Part shown: one piece after another, positions 24,069 to 31,623 of the stretch
Layout of the letters: the number at the start of each line of letters is the position of its first letter
How positions within the stretch are numbered: position 1 is the stretch's first letter
Assembly (NCBI GenBank): GCA_016303225.1
Contig: JAEDMC010000005.1
Coordinates: forward strand, 1-33,785
Source: Kiritimatiellia bacterium
GTDB taxonomy: Bacteria; Verrucomicrobiota; Kiritimatiellia; RFP12; UBA1067
Reading direction: 5' to 3'
Length of the DNA stretch: 33,785 bases
The notes under the pieces: generated by a model
Databases searched by the model: none
The model's input: only the letters and a program-made list of their open reading frames with translations
What the model was told of the DNA's origin: nothing
Made by a program: the position numbers and the translations under genes

Positions 24069-24848
24069 TTATTTCTCCTCCTTTTCAAGTGCCGCCTCAA
24101 CTGCGGCGATTTGTTCTTTGAGTTTTGAAAGCTCTTCCCTCAGCGAACTCTTCTTCGCGACAGGCTCCTCCGCCTGACAGCATTCTGTAATCGAAGTGAG
24201 CACAATGCCCACGACAATGTTCATCACGAGGAAGCTGGTCATCAGGATGTACGTGATAAAATAGACCCAGGCGTACGGATAGGCCGCAATCACCGGACGC
24301 GCAATGCCCATGCTCCAACTCTCCAGCGTCATGACCTGGAAAAGCGTATAAACGGACTTCCCAAGGCTGCCGAACCAATCTTCAAACGCCGCCCCGAACA
24401 GATGCGTGCCAAGAATGCCGTAAACGTAGTAGATGAGAACCAGCAGCGAGCCCGTCCACATGATGCCCCTAACGGACTTGACGATCGCACCGAGGATGAT
24501 GCGCATGTGCCGGATTCCGGAAATCAACTTGAAGATTCGCAGAATGCGGAAGAGCCGGACGGACGAGAACATACCGCAGTCCGGTACGAACGACACCGCC
24601 ACGACGATGAAGTCGAAGATATTCCATGGATCCTTGCAGAATCGTCGGTTGTAGACGGCAAGCTTAAGCACCAGCTCAACCGTAAAGACGGCAAGACACA
24701 CTGAGTCAATGCCTGTGAGCAATTTGCCGCAATGCGTCCGCGCCCAAACCGAGGTCTGCACGCCGAACACGAGGGCATTGAGGCAAATGACGCCAAGAAT
24801 GCCAAACTGAAACCACTTGCTCTCAACGAGCTGTCTGAGTATTCTCAT
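24069..24848 (-). CDS. BacNav-type voltage-gated sodium channel
   Basis: A 259-aa, six-transmembrane single-domain channel. Start ATG 24848 with AAGGAGGG upstream, overlapping the preceding gene by 26 bases. The S4 sensor shows regularly spaced positive residues R98, R101, R104, K107 (SSVRLFRILRIFKLI). The pore loop contains TLESWSM at 174-180, the same selectivity filter as NaChBac and NavAb, which conduct sodium. After S6 the C-terminus (SLREELSKLKEQIAAVEAAL) is a coiled coil, as in the family, where it holds the tetramer together. Four copies form the channel. Function as a sodium channel is well supported; its use in this operon is unknown. Confidence 0.93.
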   Translation of the reverse strand: MRILRQLVESKWFQFGILGVICLNALVFGVQTSVWARTHCGKLLTGIDSVCLAVFTVELVLKLAVYNRRFCKDPWNIFDFIVVAVSFVPDCGMFSSVRLFRILRIFKLISGIRHMRIILGAIVKSVRGIMWTGSLLVLIYYVYGILGTHLFGAAFEDWFGSLGKSVYTLFQVMTLESWSMGIARPVIAAYPYAWVYFITYILMTSFLVMNIVVGIVLTSITECCQAEEPVAKKSSLREELSKLKEQIAAVEAALEKEEK

Positions 24849-25641
24849 TTCCCTCCTTCTCGGATAGATCCATTGTGAAGTAACGTTTGCAGCGGTATGC
24901 CGCCGGCAAGAACATCCAATACGTGATAAGTCCGGCGATGACCGCGCAGACCGAGACGACAAAGAATTCCAAAGACGTCTCTGCCAAGTTCTTGGTCGCC
25001 GACACCACCGACCACTTGACCAACTGCCGCATGATCGTCTTAAATGGTCCCCGTAGGAATCGGGACCCTTTTCGTGCAACCCATTGCGCAGTAAACCCGA
25101 CGCCCTTCTTCGCCTGCCGCCCCACGAATGCGCCCTCAATCTTCATGACCAAGTTCGCCGCTGACCGATAGTCGAATTTCGGAGCCTCCCACGTCTCCCT
25201 GCGGCGGTACAATATGCACAGCTCCTGCGAAACCCTGAACAGTTGGTGCTGGTAGACAATCACATCAACGAGGATCAGCGGCCACATGATCCAACTTTGC
25301 GGGAACGCACATAGAATGGTCACCAACGTGGCAAACAACGCGCGTCTTTGAATAATCCGCGACGCCGCCTTGCCCACCGCTTCCCGACCAACGACTTCTA
25401 CCGGCGAAAACTGAATCATCTGTGCGACATCAGCTTCTGACCGCCGCCAATAGCGGGCGTTCATCCGTCGCACGAATGTCGTCTGATCCGCATAATACGT
25501 CCGGAACAGACGCGGACTCAGCAACCCGCGCATGATTCCGTCATAGACGGACATCCCCAATGTCCCGACGCGCGCAACCACACCGGGTTTGGGTTGATTC
25601 AGCTCTTTATTGTCTTCCATTGCCGTCTGCACTTTTTTCAT
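24823..25641 (-). CDS. Membrane protein of unknown function
   Basis: A 272-aa protein. ATG 25641 overlaps the amidohydrolase stop as ATGA. A soluble basic N-terminus of about 100 residues precedes a hydrophobic hairpin (about 100-130, LFATLVTILCAFPQSWIMWP and LILVDVIVYQH); a basic, helix-rich stretch follows, and a second membrane segment lies at about 222-245 (FFVVSVCAVIAGLITYWMF). No family recognised. Translational coupling on both sides places it firmly in the operon, directly before the sodium channel. Confidence 0.7.
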   Translation of the reverse strand: MKKVQTAMEDNKELNQPKPGVVARVGTLGMSVYDGIMRGLLSPRLFRTYYADQTTFVRRMNARYWRRSEADVAQMIQFSPVEVVGREAVGKAASRIIQRRALFATLVTILCAFPQSWIMWPLILVDVIVYQHQLFRVSQELCILYRRRETWEAPKFDYRSAANLVMKIEGAFVGRQAKKGVGFTAQWVARKGSRFLRGPFKTIMRQLVKWSVVSATKNLAETSLEFFVVSVCAVIAGLITYWMFLPAAYRCKRYFTMDLSEKEGNENTQTAR

Positions 25642-26390
25642 TCCTTGATTCTCAAATAGCTTTTGAAGCCCGTCTCATCATTCAAGCCCATCCTTCGCCA
25701 CCGCATCGTATGCTGACGATATCTTTCGGCGAATCCGCCACAATCCCTCGCATGATAGGCCGGAAAGTCGCTTCCGAACATCAACCGCCCACGCCAGTCG
25801 AAATCGCCAAGCCGGGACATTTGTTCCGGCGGCATGTACGAACAATCCGTGAACACGTTCTCATGCGTGGCAATGACCTCAGCCATCTCCGCCATCGGAC
25901 GACAGTGCGCGAAATCGAAATTGACCGTCGGAAACCGCTCGGCCCATTTTGCCAGCTCGGCCGGCCGCATGCCTTCGCTTTCGCCACAGTGAAACTGGAC
26001 AGGCCACCGCCGCGACAGTGCCTCCGAAAGAATCCGCGCCAGATCGTCCGGGCGCTCTTGATTCCAGGCCGTCTCCGCCTCATGCAGCTTGATGCCCGCG
26101 TAATATCCGCAATCGAGAAAACTCAGTTTCGGATCCTCATCAAGCATTCGTCCCGAAATCCAGCAGAAGACATATGCACGGTTCCCTGCGATTCGCTTCA
26201 TTTCCCGCGCCTCGCGAATCATGTCCGCGATTGAAAGCTCCTCGACCTGTGCACAAGTCGAAGAGACGATGAACTGATCCACGCCGCACCGATGCATCAG
26301 CCCCGCAATCCGCCGCGGCGAATAGTAGAACGGCTCTGCGTACCCGTCCCGGGGATAGTATCCCATGTGGATGTGTGCGTCGCAGATCAT
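25638..26390 (-). CDS. Amidohydrolase-superfamily protein (TatD/amidohydrolase-2 type)
   Basis: A 250-aa TIM-barrel hydrolase. Metal-binding motif DAHIH at residues 4-8, then GIKLHE, FHCGES, FAHCRP and the closing FGSDFP, which supplies the last catalytic Asp. The pattern fits the COG2159/TatD-like branch. The substrate cannot be deduced. Start ATG 26390 lies one base after the stop of the radical SAM gene, so the two are translated together. Metal-dependent hydrolases of this kind are found next to radical SAM/SPASM enzymes in several gut bacterial clusters; a role in processing or releasing the modified product is inference. Confidence 0.85.
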   Translation of the reverse strand: MICDAHIHMGYYPRDGYAEPFYYSPRRIAGLMHRCGVDQFIVSSTCAQVEELSIADMIREAREMKRIAGNRAYVFCWISGRMLDEDPKLSFLDCGYYAGIKLHEAETAWNQERPDDLARILSEALSRRWPVQFHCGESEGMRPAELAKWAERFPTVNFDFAHCRPMAEMAEVIATHENVFTDCSYMPPEQMSRLGDFDWRGRLMFGSDFPAYHARDCGGFAERYRQHTMRWRRMGLNDETGFKSYLRIKE

Positions 26391-26391
26391 G

Positions 26392-27843
26392 TCATTTCTT
26401 CATCGCCGCCAAGCGTTTCGCCTGAGCTTCATCAACGACTTCGTGATTGAGCTTCGCGACATCGCAGAAGTGCTGGGCCGGTTTGAACATGTCGCCCGTC
26501 TCGTTGAAGTTGCGGCACATGCACACCGAGCAGTAGTCGCGGTCCGGACAATGCAGACACTTCGGGAAGTCCTTCCCGCAGACCGCGCGAATTCGTTTCG
26601 TCTCCGGCGATTCCGTCCAGATCCATTTGAGGTCATGTTCATAGCAGCTGCCGAGATTCACGCCCGCAAACGCAGGGCACGGATAGTAATAGCCCGTCGC
26701 GTCCAGGCATACGCTCGACACGCACGCCCCGCAAACCTTCCTCTCTCCCCACTCTTCATCCGTCTGCATCTGCTCTTTCTTGGACGGATCAAAGTACTCG
26801 TTATTGACCGGCAGCGATTTGTAGACGATGTCCTCCAGAATGCAGCGCGTCTCGGCAAGATCAAGACGACAGCCAAGATTGCTTGTGTCGCAGTCCATCT
26901 TGCCCATGATGATGTAATCCGTCTGTGCATCCATTCTGAGCGACCGCGCATAGGCGAGCACGTCGAGATAATCCTTGTAGTTCGGCTTCATCGTCGGACA
27001 CGAAATCCGGCACGGGATCTGCGCCGCCCGCAGCTTCTCGATTGCCGACTTCGTCGCGGCAAACGAGCCCGGACGCTTCGTGATGGCATCATGCGTCTCC
27101 GGCTTCATGCTGTAGAGCGACACCTGCACCGTCGCCTCGGCTTCCTGAAGCAGCTTGATCTTCTCGTCTGTGCACAGCGTGAGATTCGAAAGCACCCCTA
27201 CAATCAAATCCTTCGTCCGCGCATAGCGCACGATCTCATCAAAGTCGGGATGCAGCATGCACTCCCCGCCTGAGAGCGAAAGTCCGATGCCACCCTGCGC
27301 GGCAAACTCGTCGATCACCTTCTTGATCTGCTCTATCGGCAGAAAGACAGGATTGTACTCGGGGATGTAACAGTGGATGCAACGCTCGGTACACGCCTGC
27401 GTGATGTCCATCTGGAGATCGAACACGACGGGATGTTCGGCGAAATGCCGTTCCAGCACATCCTGCGGAATCGGTCCATCGGGCATGTCCTCGGGCTTGA
27501 TGTAATGCGTGTCCATCGTCTTCGGATTCTCGACGTCGTAGGAGAACGAAACCTCCTGCGCTTCAAGTTCCTCCGCCGTCTCGCCCGCGAGAATCACCTT
27601 CTCCGCAATCAGCAGCGCGATGAACTCGTCGAAATCACGCGCGATCTCGTCCGCGTCCGCGCCCACATAGACGCCGCAGATGTTCTTCAGAATCTCCGAC
27701 TTCTCCATCGGCGTCCGCGTAATCCAGCGCATGAACACCTCGGCGTCCTTGAACATCTGGTCATAGCACTTGATGCGCTCCAGCACATAGGTGAACTCCC
27801 CGTACTGGCGCACAAACGCATTCTTGGATAATTTAAGCAGCAT
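26392..27843 (-). CDS. Radical SAM/SPASM protein with PqqD-like N-terminus
   Basis: A 483-aa protein starting at ATG 27843 (GAGGGGG upstream). The N-terminal 90 residues resemble a PqqD/RiPP-recognition element (EVFMRWITRTPMEKSEILKN; DEFIALLIAEKVIL). The radical SAM cluster motif is C151-x3-C155-x2-C158 (CTERCIHC), followed by SLSGGECMLHPDF, the SAM-binding GGE. The C-terminal SPASM region is Cys-rich (KVCGACVSSVCLDATGYYYP; CLHCPDRDYCSVCMC), providing auxiliary Fe-S clusters. SPASM enzymes with this N-terminus usually modify ribosomal peptides. It is a paralogue of the enzyme at 28866-30218. It is the first gene of the tightly packed run down to 13322; a promoter in 27844-27940, divergent to that of the RNA/DUF3800 unit, is likely but not clearly seen. 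Confidence 0.9.
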   Translation of the reverse strand: MLLKLSKNAFVRQYGEFTYVLERIKCYDQMFKDAEVFMRWITRTPMEKSEILKNICGVYVGADADEIARDFDEFIALLIAEKVILAGETAEELEAQEVSFSYDVENPKTMDTHYIKPEDMPDGPIPQDVLERHFAEHPVVFDLQMDITQACTERCIHCYIPEYNPVFLPIEQIKKVIDEFAAQGGIGLSLSGGECMLHPDFDEIVRYARTKDLIVGVLSNLTLCTDEKIKLLQEAEATVQVSLYSMKPETHDAITKRPGSFAATKSAIEKLRAAQIPCRISCPTMKPNYKDYLDVLAYARSLRMDAQTDYIIMGKMDCDTSNLGCRLDLAETRCILEDIVYKSLPVNNEYFDPSKKEQMQTDEEWGERKVCGACVSSVCLDATGYYYPCPAFAGVNLGSCYEHDLKWIWTESPETKRIRAVCGKDFPKCLHCPDRDYCSVCMCRNFNETGDMFKPAQHFCDVAKLNHEVVDEAQAKRLAAMKK

Positions 27844-27929
27844 AAGCTACAACCCCCTCGTTTTGCTTTTTCAATTTCAATTTCTCGGTTGAATTTTCAA
27901 GTTCCCACTTGCTCCGAGATGAGCACTTA

Positions 27930-27938
27930 TGGTATAAT
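27930..27938 (+). promoter_or_regulatory. Extended -10 promoter of the RNA/DUF3800 unit
   Basis: TGGTATAAT: a perfect TATAAT (27933-27938) with TG one base before it. The -35 is weak (TTGCTC, 27909-27914). The expected transcription start is near 27945, at the first stem of the structured RNA. Confidence 0.7.
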
Positions 27939-27944
27939 TCGTTC

Positions 27945-28026
27945 CGGCAAGGGTTCAAAGCCCGAGTCACCGGCATGCGGGAATGTTTCCTGCCTTGGGC
28001 GAGGAGAAATCCTCGCCTTTGTTTTT
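27945..28026 (+). ncRNA. Candidate structured RNA upstream of the DUF3800 gene
   Basis: A transcript of about 80 nt is predicted between the promoter and the terminator. Visible stems: CCGG 27944-27947 with CCGG 27970-27973, enclosing GGG 27951-27953 with CCC 27961-27963; GCGGGAA 27977-27983 with TTCCTGC 27987-27993 (one G-U pair, three-base loop); and the terminator stem 27998-28017. CAAGG (27948-27952) can also pair with CCTTG (27993-27997), and loop CAAAG (27956-27960) with CTTTG (28017-28021), suggesting alternative folds or a pseudoknot. Structured RNAs beside DUF3800 genes (the DUF3800 motif RNAs) are known from comparative work. Whether this belongs to one of those classes is inference. 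Confidence 0.6.
27998..28026 (+). terminator. Intrinsic terminator between the RNA and the DUF3800 gene
   Basis: GGCGAGGA (27998-28005), loop GAAA, TCCTCGCC (28010-28017), followed by TTTGTTTTT. A perfect eight-pair GC-rich stem with a T-run. It separates the promoter from the DUF3800 start at 28040, so read-through, an alternative fold or a second promoter is needed for the protein. Confidence 0.85.
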
Positions 28027-28039
28027 CGTAACACTGAAC

Positions 28040-28738
28040 ATGAAAAATCTCACTAAGGACATCAGCGTATTCGTTGACGAATCGGGAACACTGGACGCGG
28101 ACAAATCCGCTTCGAGATTTTATTTCGTGTGCATGGTCTTTCATGATCAACGGCAAGACATCACCAACAACCTCAGGAATGTTGAGAACGCTTTCATGAA
28201 CATGGGTCTTCCGGGGAATCTCTGTGTCCATGCAGGACCGCTCATTCGCCGGGAAAAGGAATACGCGAGACTTAGTCGAGAGGAACGCCGCGGCATTTTC
28301 AATCGCATGGTCGGATTTCTTCGACAGACAGACATCTCCTATGTCTGCTTTAAAGTCGACAAAGCACGCCTGGGAAACAGCCAAAGGATCCACGACCCGC
28401 TTCTGCATTCGATGATCGGCTTCCTTATCGCCAAGGCAAATCTGTTCACGTCCTACGACGCCTTGAAAGTGTATTACGACAACGGTCAAGCCGAACTCAC
28501 CAAACTTCTCAAAGAAGCCTTCGCCATCTTTTCCTCTCGCACTTCTTTCATCCCCGCTGTCGAGCCTTCGCATTATCGTCTTTTCCAAGCCGCAGACGTC
28601 ATTTGCACGCTTGAACTCGCACGTGCAAAACTTGACACGCCCGAAGGGCTTTCCCTCTCGGAAATGACCTTCTTTGGAGGAATCAAAAATCTCAAGAAAA
28701 ACTACCTCAAGCTTCTTGACCGCAAGCAACTCAAATAG
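28040..28738 (+). CDS. DUF3800-domain protein
   Basis: A 232-aa protein. The start is ATG 28040; an earlier in-frame ATG at 27983 lies inside an RNA hairpin upstream of the terminator and is unlikely. Seen: FVDESG near the N-terminus (conserved acidic residues), YYDNGQAELTKLL in the middle and RLFQAADVICTLELAR near the end, the D-E-S-G and Q-x-x-D elements of the DUF3800 family, thought to have an RNase H-like fold. Such genes are frequent on mobile elements and near defence genes, often with a small RNA in front. No clear Shine-Dalgarno precedes the start. It is encoded against the surrounding genes, between two radical SAM paralogues, which looks like an insertion. Confidence 0.85.
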   Translation: MKNLTKDISVFVDESGTLDADKSASRFYFVCMVFHDQRQDITNNLRNVENAFMNMGLPGNLCVHAGPLIRREKEYARLSREERRGIFNRMVGFLRQTDISYVCFKVDKARLGNSQRIHDPLLHSMIGFLIAKANLFTSYDALKVYYDNGQAELTKLLKEAFAIFSSRTSFIPAVEPSHYRLFQAADVICTLELARAKLDTPEGLSLSEMTFFGGIKNLKKNYLKLLDRKQLK

Positions 28739-28865
28739 ATCCTTCCTGCATAATCCAAATCCCCGTATTTCATTACGCTTACGGCCGGAACAACGATCCA
28801 CGCGCCGACGGGGTGGACGTTGGCATGAAAGAGGACTGCCGACTTCAGACTTTACAACCCACTCA

Positions 28866-30218
28866 TCAAGCATTTCCGTACACCTCCCGCACGACACCCG
28901 CCAACGCACAGGTGCTGGGATGATGTTTGAACAAATCGCCTGTTGCATTGAAGTTCGCCGCAGGGCACACCTTGCACCACGGACGATTCTCACATGCCGC
29001 ACAAGCACCGAAATCGCGATTTTTCAATCCGCGCAGGTAATTCAGCTTTTCGCCCTTCCAGATTTCTTCTACCGTATTCTCGCGCACGTTCCCAAGCACA
29101 TACTCATGCATCGAGTCGCATGGGTAATAATTGCCCTTCGCGTTCAAATAAAGCCGCGCCGAACCGATGTCGCAAACCTTCGCGTCACAGGCGGGCATCT
29201 TGGTATTATAGACCTTATGGTACAAATCGTGATCGCGTGTCAACACGCGGCGCAACTCCTCGGTCGAGCATGCGTGCGCAAGATTTCCGCACCCGTGATC
29301 TGCCTGCGCGATAATGTCCGCCGCCGGGACAAGATGCATCCGATGTTCATCGGCGAACATCCGCAAAGCAGGAAGCGCATCTTGATTCTCTTTCAAAAGC
29401 GGTGTCGCGATCCGACACGCCACCCCCGCTTCGCAACACTTCACAACGGCATCATGCGTCTTCTGCCAGCTTCCCGGCAATTGCGTGATTGCGTCATGCA
29501 CCACCGGATCCATGCTGTAGAGCGAGACATTGATGAACTGCGGCTGAACCTCCTTCAGGAACGCAATCCGCTTCTCGTCGCAAAGCGTCATGTTTGACAA
29601 GATGATGAAGTTGAGATTCAACTCCACGCACATCCGGCAAATCTTCTCGAAATCCGGATGCATCATCGCCTCGCCACCAGTGAGATAAACCGTCAGCCCG
29701 TTCATCGCCCGAAACTCAACCAACGCCTTCTCAACAAGTTCAACCGGCAAGAAATCCTTCTGCCCCTTCGGCACATAGCAATGCACACACCGCTCCGTGC
29801 ATGCGTCAGTAAGATCGATGTGTAAATCCGCGACGATTCCGTGCCGGGTGCAAAAATCGCTAAGAGGAAAACCATCCTTGGCTTCTTCCGTCAGAGCTCG
29901 AGCATTTTCTCCACCTTGCCACCCCTCTCCCACGACATTCCCAAAGTCTTCGCCCACACCTTCGCACTCTACAAAACCTTGCGCCCGCAACTCATCCAAA
30001 ATCATCATAAAATCATCACAGACATCATCAACACTGCACTCAAATTTTGCCGCGACATCTCGAACAATATCCAACGCATCACGCCATACAATAGTAATCG
30101 CCTCAAGAAAGACTTGCGCATCCCGCATAATCGTACACGCCCCCTTTGTAGGCAGCCACAATAACGCCTCACTTAAACACTGTCGCAATATAGTCTGACA
30201 ACCATAACGAATTTTCAT
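28866..30218 (-). CDS. Radical SAM/SPASM protein with PqqD-like N-terminus
   Basis: A 450-aa paralogue of the 26392-27843 enzyme. Start ATG 30218 is chosen because GAGG lies nine bases upstream and the N-terminus then aligns with the paralogue; ATG 30239 and 30227 are alternatives, the first overlapping the FRG gene stop. Residues 45-85 look like PqqD (RDVAAKFECSVDDVCDDFMM, LDELRAQGFV). The cluster motif is C140-x3-C144-x2-C147 (CTERCVHC), then YLTGGEAMMHPDF. The C-terminal SPASM part has CDAKVCDIG, YYPCDS and CAACENRPWCKVCPAANF. It probably modifies a peptide, the best local candidate being the 46-aa ORF at 31624-31764. It converges on the DUF3800 gene with 127 bp between; nothing identifiable lies there. 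Confidence 0.9.
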   Translation of the reverse strand: MKIRYGCQTILRQCLSEALLWLPTKGACTIMRDAQVFLEAITIVWRDALDIVRDVAAKFECSVDDVCDDFMMILDELRAQGFVECEGVGEDFGNVVGEGWQGGENARALTEEAKDGFPLSDFCTRHGIVADLHIDLTDACTERCVHCYVPKGQKDFLPVELVEKALVEFRAMNGLTVYLTGGEAMMHPDFEKICRMCVELNLNFIILSNMTLCDEKRIAFLKEVQPQFINVSLYSMDPVVHDAITQLPGSWQKTHDAVVKCCEAGVACRIATPLLKENQDALPALRMFADEHRMHLVPAADIIAQADHGCGNLAHACSTEELRRVLTRDHDLYHKVYNTKMPACDAKVCDIGSARLYLNAKGNYYPCDSMHEYVLGNVRENTVEEIWKGEKLNYLRGLKNRDFGACAACENRPWCKVCPAANFNATGDLFKHHPSTCALAGVVREVYGNA

Positions 30219-30238
30219 AGCGTACATCCTCACTTCCA

Positions 30239-31201
30239 TCAAACCAAACAAGCCCCCCCACCTCTATATTCTCGCTGGAAATCTTTGAATATTGACTTAA
30301 CCTTATCTTCTATTGTCTTGTCTTCCAGACCCAACGAAGATGAAGTAATATTATTTCTGCGCAGAAAAGCGCGGGCATTTTTGGCAAGTGAATATGGCAC
30401 ATCGTAGCATGTAATTTTATTCAACCATCTTGTTGCGCGACTTACACCTCTATCTTTTTGAGAAAACACTTCCTCTAATGATTGCTCTTCGTGCTTATGA
30501 TAAGCAAATAGTCCACCTTGTGATGCCATCCGACCCTCTGACACCATAGGGCACCATCTCGAATCTAATTTCTTTATCATAAGCGCATCTACATCCCCCC
30601 AAACTCGAAATGGATTATCTTCGCCGCGAACTTCTCCTTGCTCATCTGGCACATCTTCAATATAGACGCACTCATTGCCAGACATATCACGAGTATCAAT
30701 TGCATATATTGAAAAATACTCGTTTTTTGCGTAGTCTTTTGGCTTTAAATCTTTTATCGCCATAAATACAGCAACGTGCCAATTATCACTAAAATCAACG
30801 AAAGGCGAAACACCGCCATAATGTTGTAAGAAGCCTATCAGTTGAATATCTGAAATTAATTGAATTGATGGACATGTCACTACTTCGCAAATCCTATTCC
30901 TCATATACTTCAGCATATCATGAATGAACTGCAAATACGCTGACTTCATTTGACGGCTCGAGTCTTCACAATAAAAGCCCCGTTCGTGAAAGCGTTTCTC
31001 CCAACATGCGCGACATGGGTTAGCATCCCATTCGCGCTGACTCGAGGAAAAAATCTTCCAAAGAGCACTGCGATGCCCCCTAAACACAAATTTCTCATTC
31101 GCGTTATCTTGGAGCTTCCTTTGAAGATCAGCAAACGAACTAATAGTATCGCAATTAAAATATGATCCCTTTTCTTCAAGGCAATTGTATTGCTTCAACA
31201 T
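30239..31201 (-). CDS. FRG-domain protein
   Basis: A 320-aa protein with the FRG domain signature: FVFRGHRSALWKIFSSSQRE (residues about 38-57) and LQHYGGVSPFVDFSDNWHVA (about 125-144). FRG proteins are widespread on phage-related and defence islands, and their activity is not settled. The gene is markedly richer in A and T than its neighbours on both sides, which points to separate acquisition. The start ATG 31201 has only a weak ribosome site (GGTGA). Its stop overlaps one candidate start of the following radical SAM gene. No membrane segment. Confidence 0.85.
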   Translation of the reverse strand: MLKQYNCLEEKGSYFNCDTISSFADLQRKLQDNANEKFVFRGHRSALWKIFSSSQREWDANPCRACWEKRFHERGFYCEDSSRQMKSAYLQFIHDMLKYMRNRICEVVTCPSIQLISDIQLIGFLQHYGGVSPFVDFSDNWHVAVFMAIKDLKPKDYAKNEYFSIYAIDTRDMSGNECVYIEDVPDEQGEVRGEDNPFRVWGDVDALMIKKLDSRWCPMVSEGRMASQGGLFAYHKHEEQSLEEVFSQKDRGVSRATRWLNKITCYDVPYSLAKNARAFLRRNNITSSSLGLEDKTIEDKVKSIFKDFQREYRGGGACLV

Positions 31202-31269
31202 ATTTTCACCGTCTTCCTCATAAATCTTCCATGTTTCAACCGCACAGCGCAGTTAGGTACAGTCTATTC

Positions 31270-31539
31270 TTACGGAAAGTACTGCTTGACCTTTTGAGCC
31301 AATTTGCGCGCCACACGCTTACGTTTCTTCAAAACACCTTCGTCCACTTGGCCCACATTAGACCCCATTCGAGTCTCAACCGCTTTCTCAACTTCATCTA
31401 GAAATTCTTTGAAGCCAACACCAGCGTCAAAAGCTTCTTTTAGTGCCTGCCTAGCATACTCTTTCTCATTAAGCTCCCAAGCGAACATACCAGAAAGATC
31501 AATCGCATTCAACAGATCTCGCTTCCATTCATTATTCAT
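31270..31539 (-). CDS. Small helical hypothetical protein
   Basis: An 89-aa, mostly helical protein: acidic and neutral in the first half (DLSGMFAWELNEKEYARQAL; FDAGVGFKEFLDEVEKAVE), strongly basic at the end (LKKRKRVARKLAQKVKQYFP). ATG 31539 is preceded by GGGGA. It lies between the tandem hairpin behind the candidate precursor peptide and the FRG gene. Family not recognised. A leader-binding or export helper is possible but unproven. Confidence 0.55.
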   Translation of the reverse strand: MNNEWKRDLLNAIDLSGMFAWELNEKEYARQALKEAFDAGVGFKEFLDEVEKAVETRMGSNVGQVDEGVLKKRKRVARKLAQKVKQYFP

Positions 31540-31568
31540 TTTCGTTCCCCATTCTCAGCGGATAAAGG

Positions 31569-31612
31569 CTGGTCCGGCTTACCCGGACCAGTCTCAGACT
31601 CGGATACGAGTC
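31569..31612 (-). promoter_or_regulatory. Tandem stem-loops behind the candidate precursor peptide
   Basis: In transcript order, GACTCG-TATC-CGAGTC (31612-31597) and, five bases later, CTGGTCCGG-GTAAG-CCGGACCAG (31591-31569). Both stems are perfect (6 and 9 pairs). The second is followed only by CCTTTAT, so it is a weak terminator, RNA-stabilising or processing structure. Such elements commonly set a high ratio of precursor peptide to enzymes in RiPP operons. Confidence 0.65.
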
Positions 31613-31623
31613 CTTCCGCGACC

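Noticed and set aside
27983..28039. Upstream in-frame ATG for the DUF3800 gene
   Set aside because: It lies inside an RNA hairpin and before a strong terminator; ATG 28040 gives the normal family N-terminus.
27833..29008. Minus-strand frame of 391 codons across the DUF3800 gene
   Set aside because: It runs antisense to the DUF3800 gene and through the structured RNA, and has no recognisable domain.
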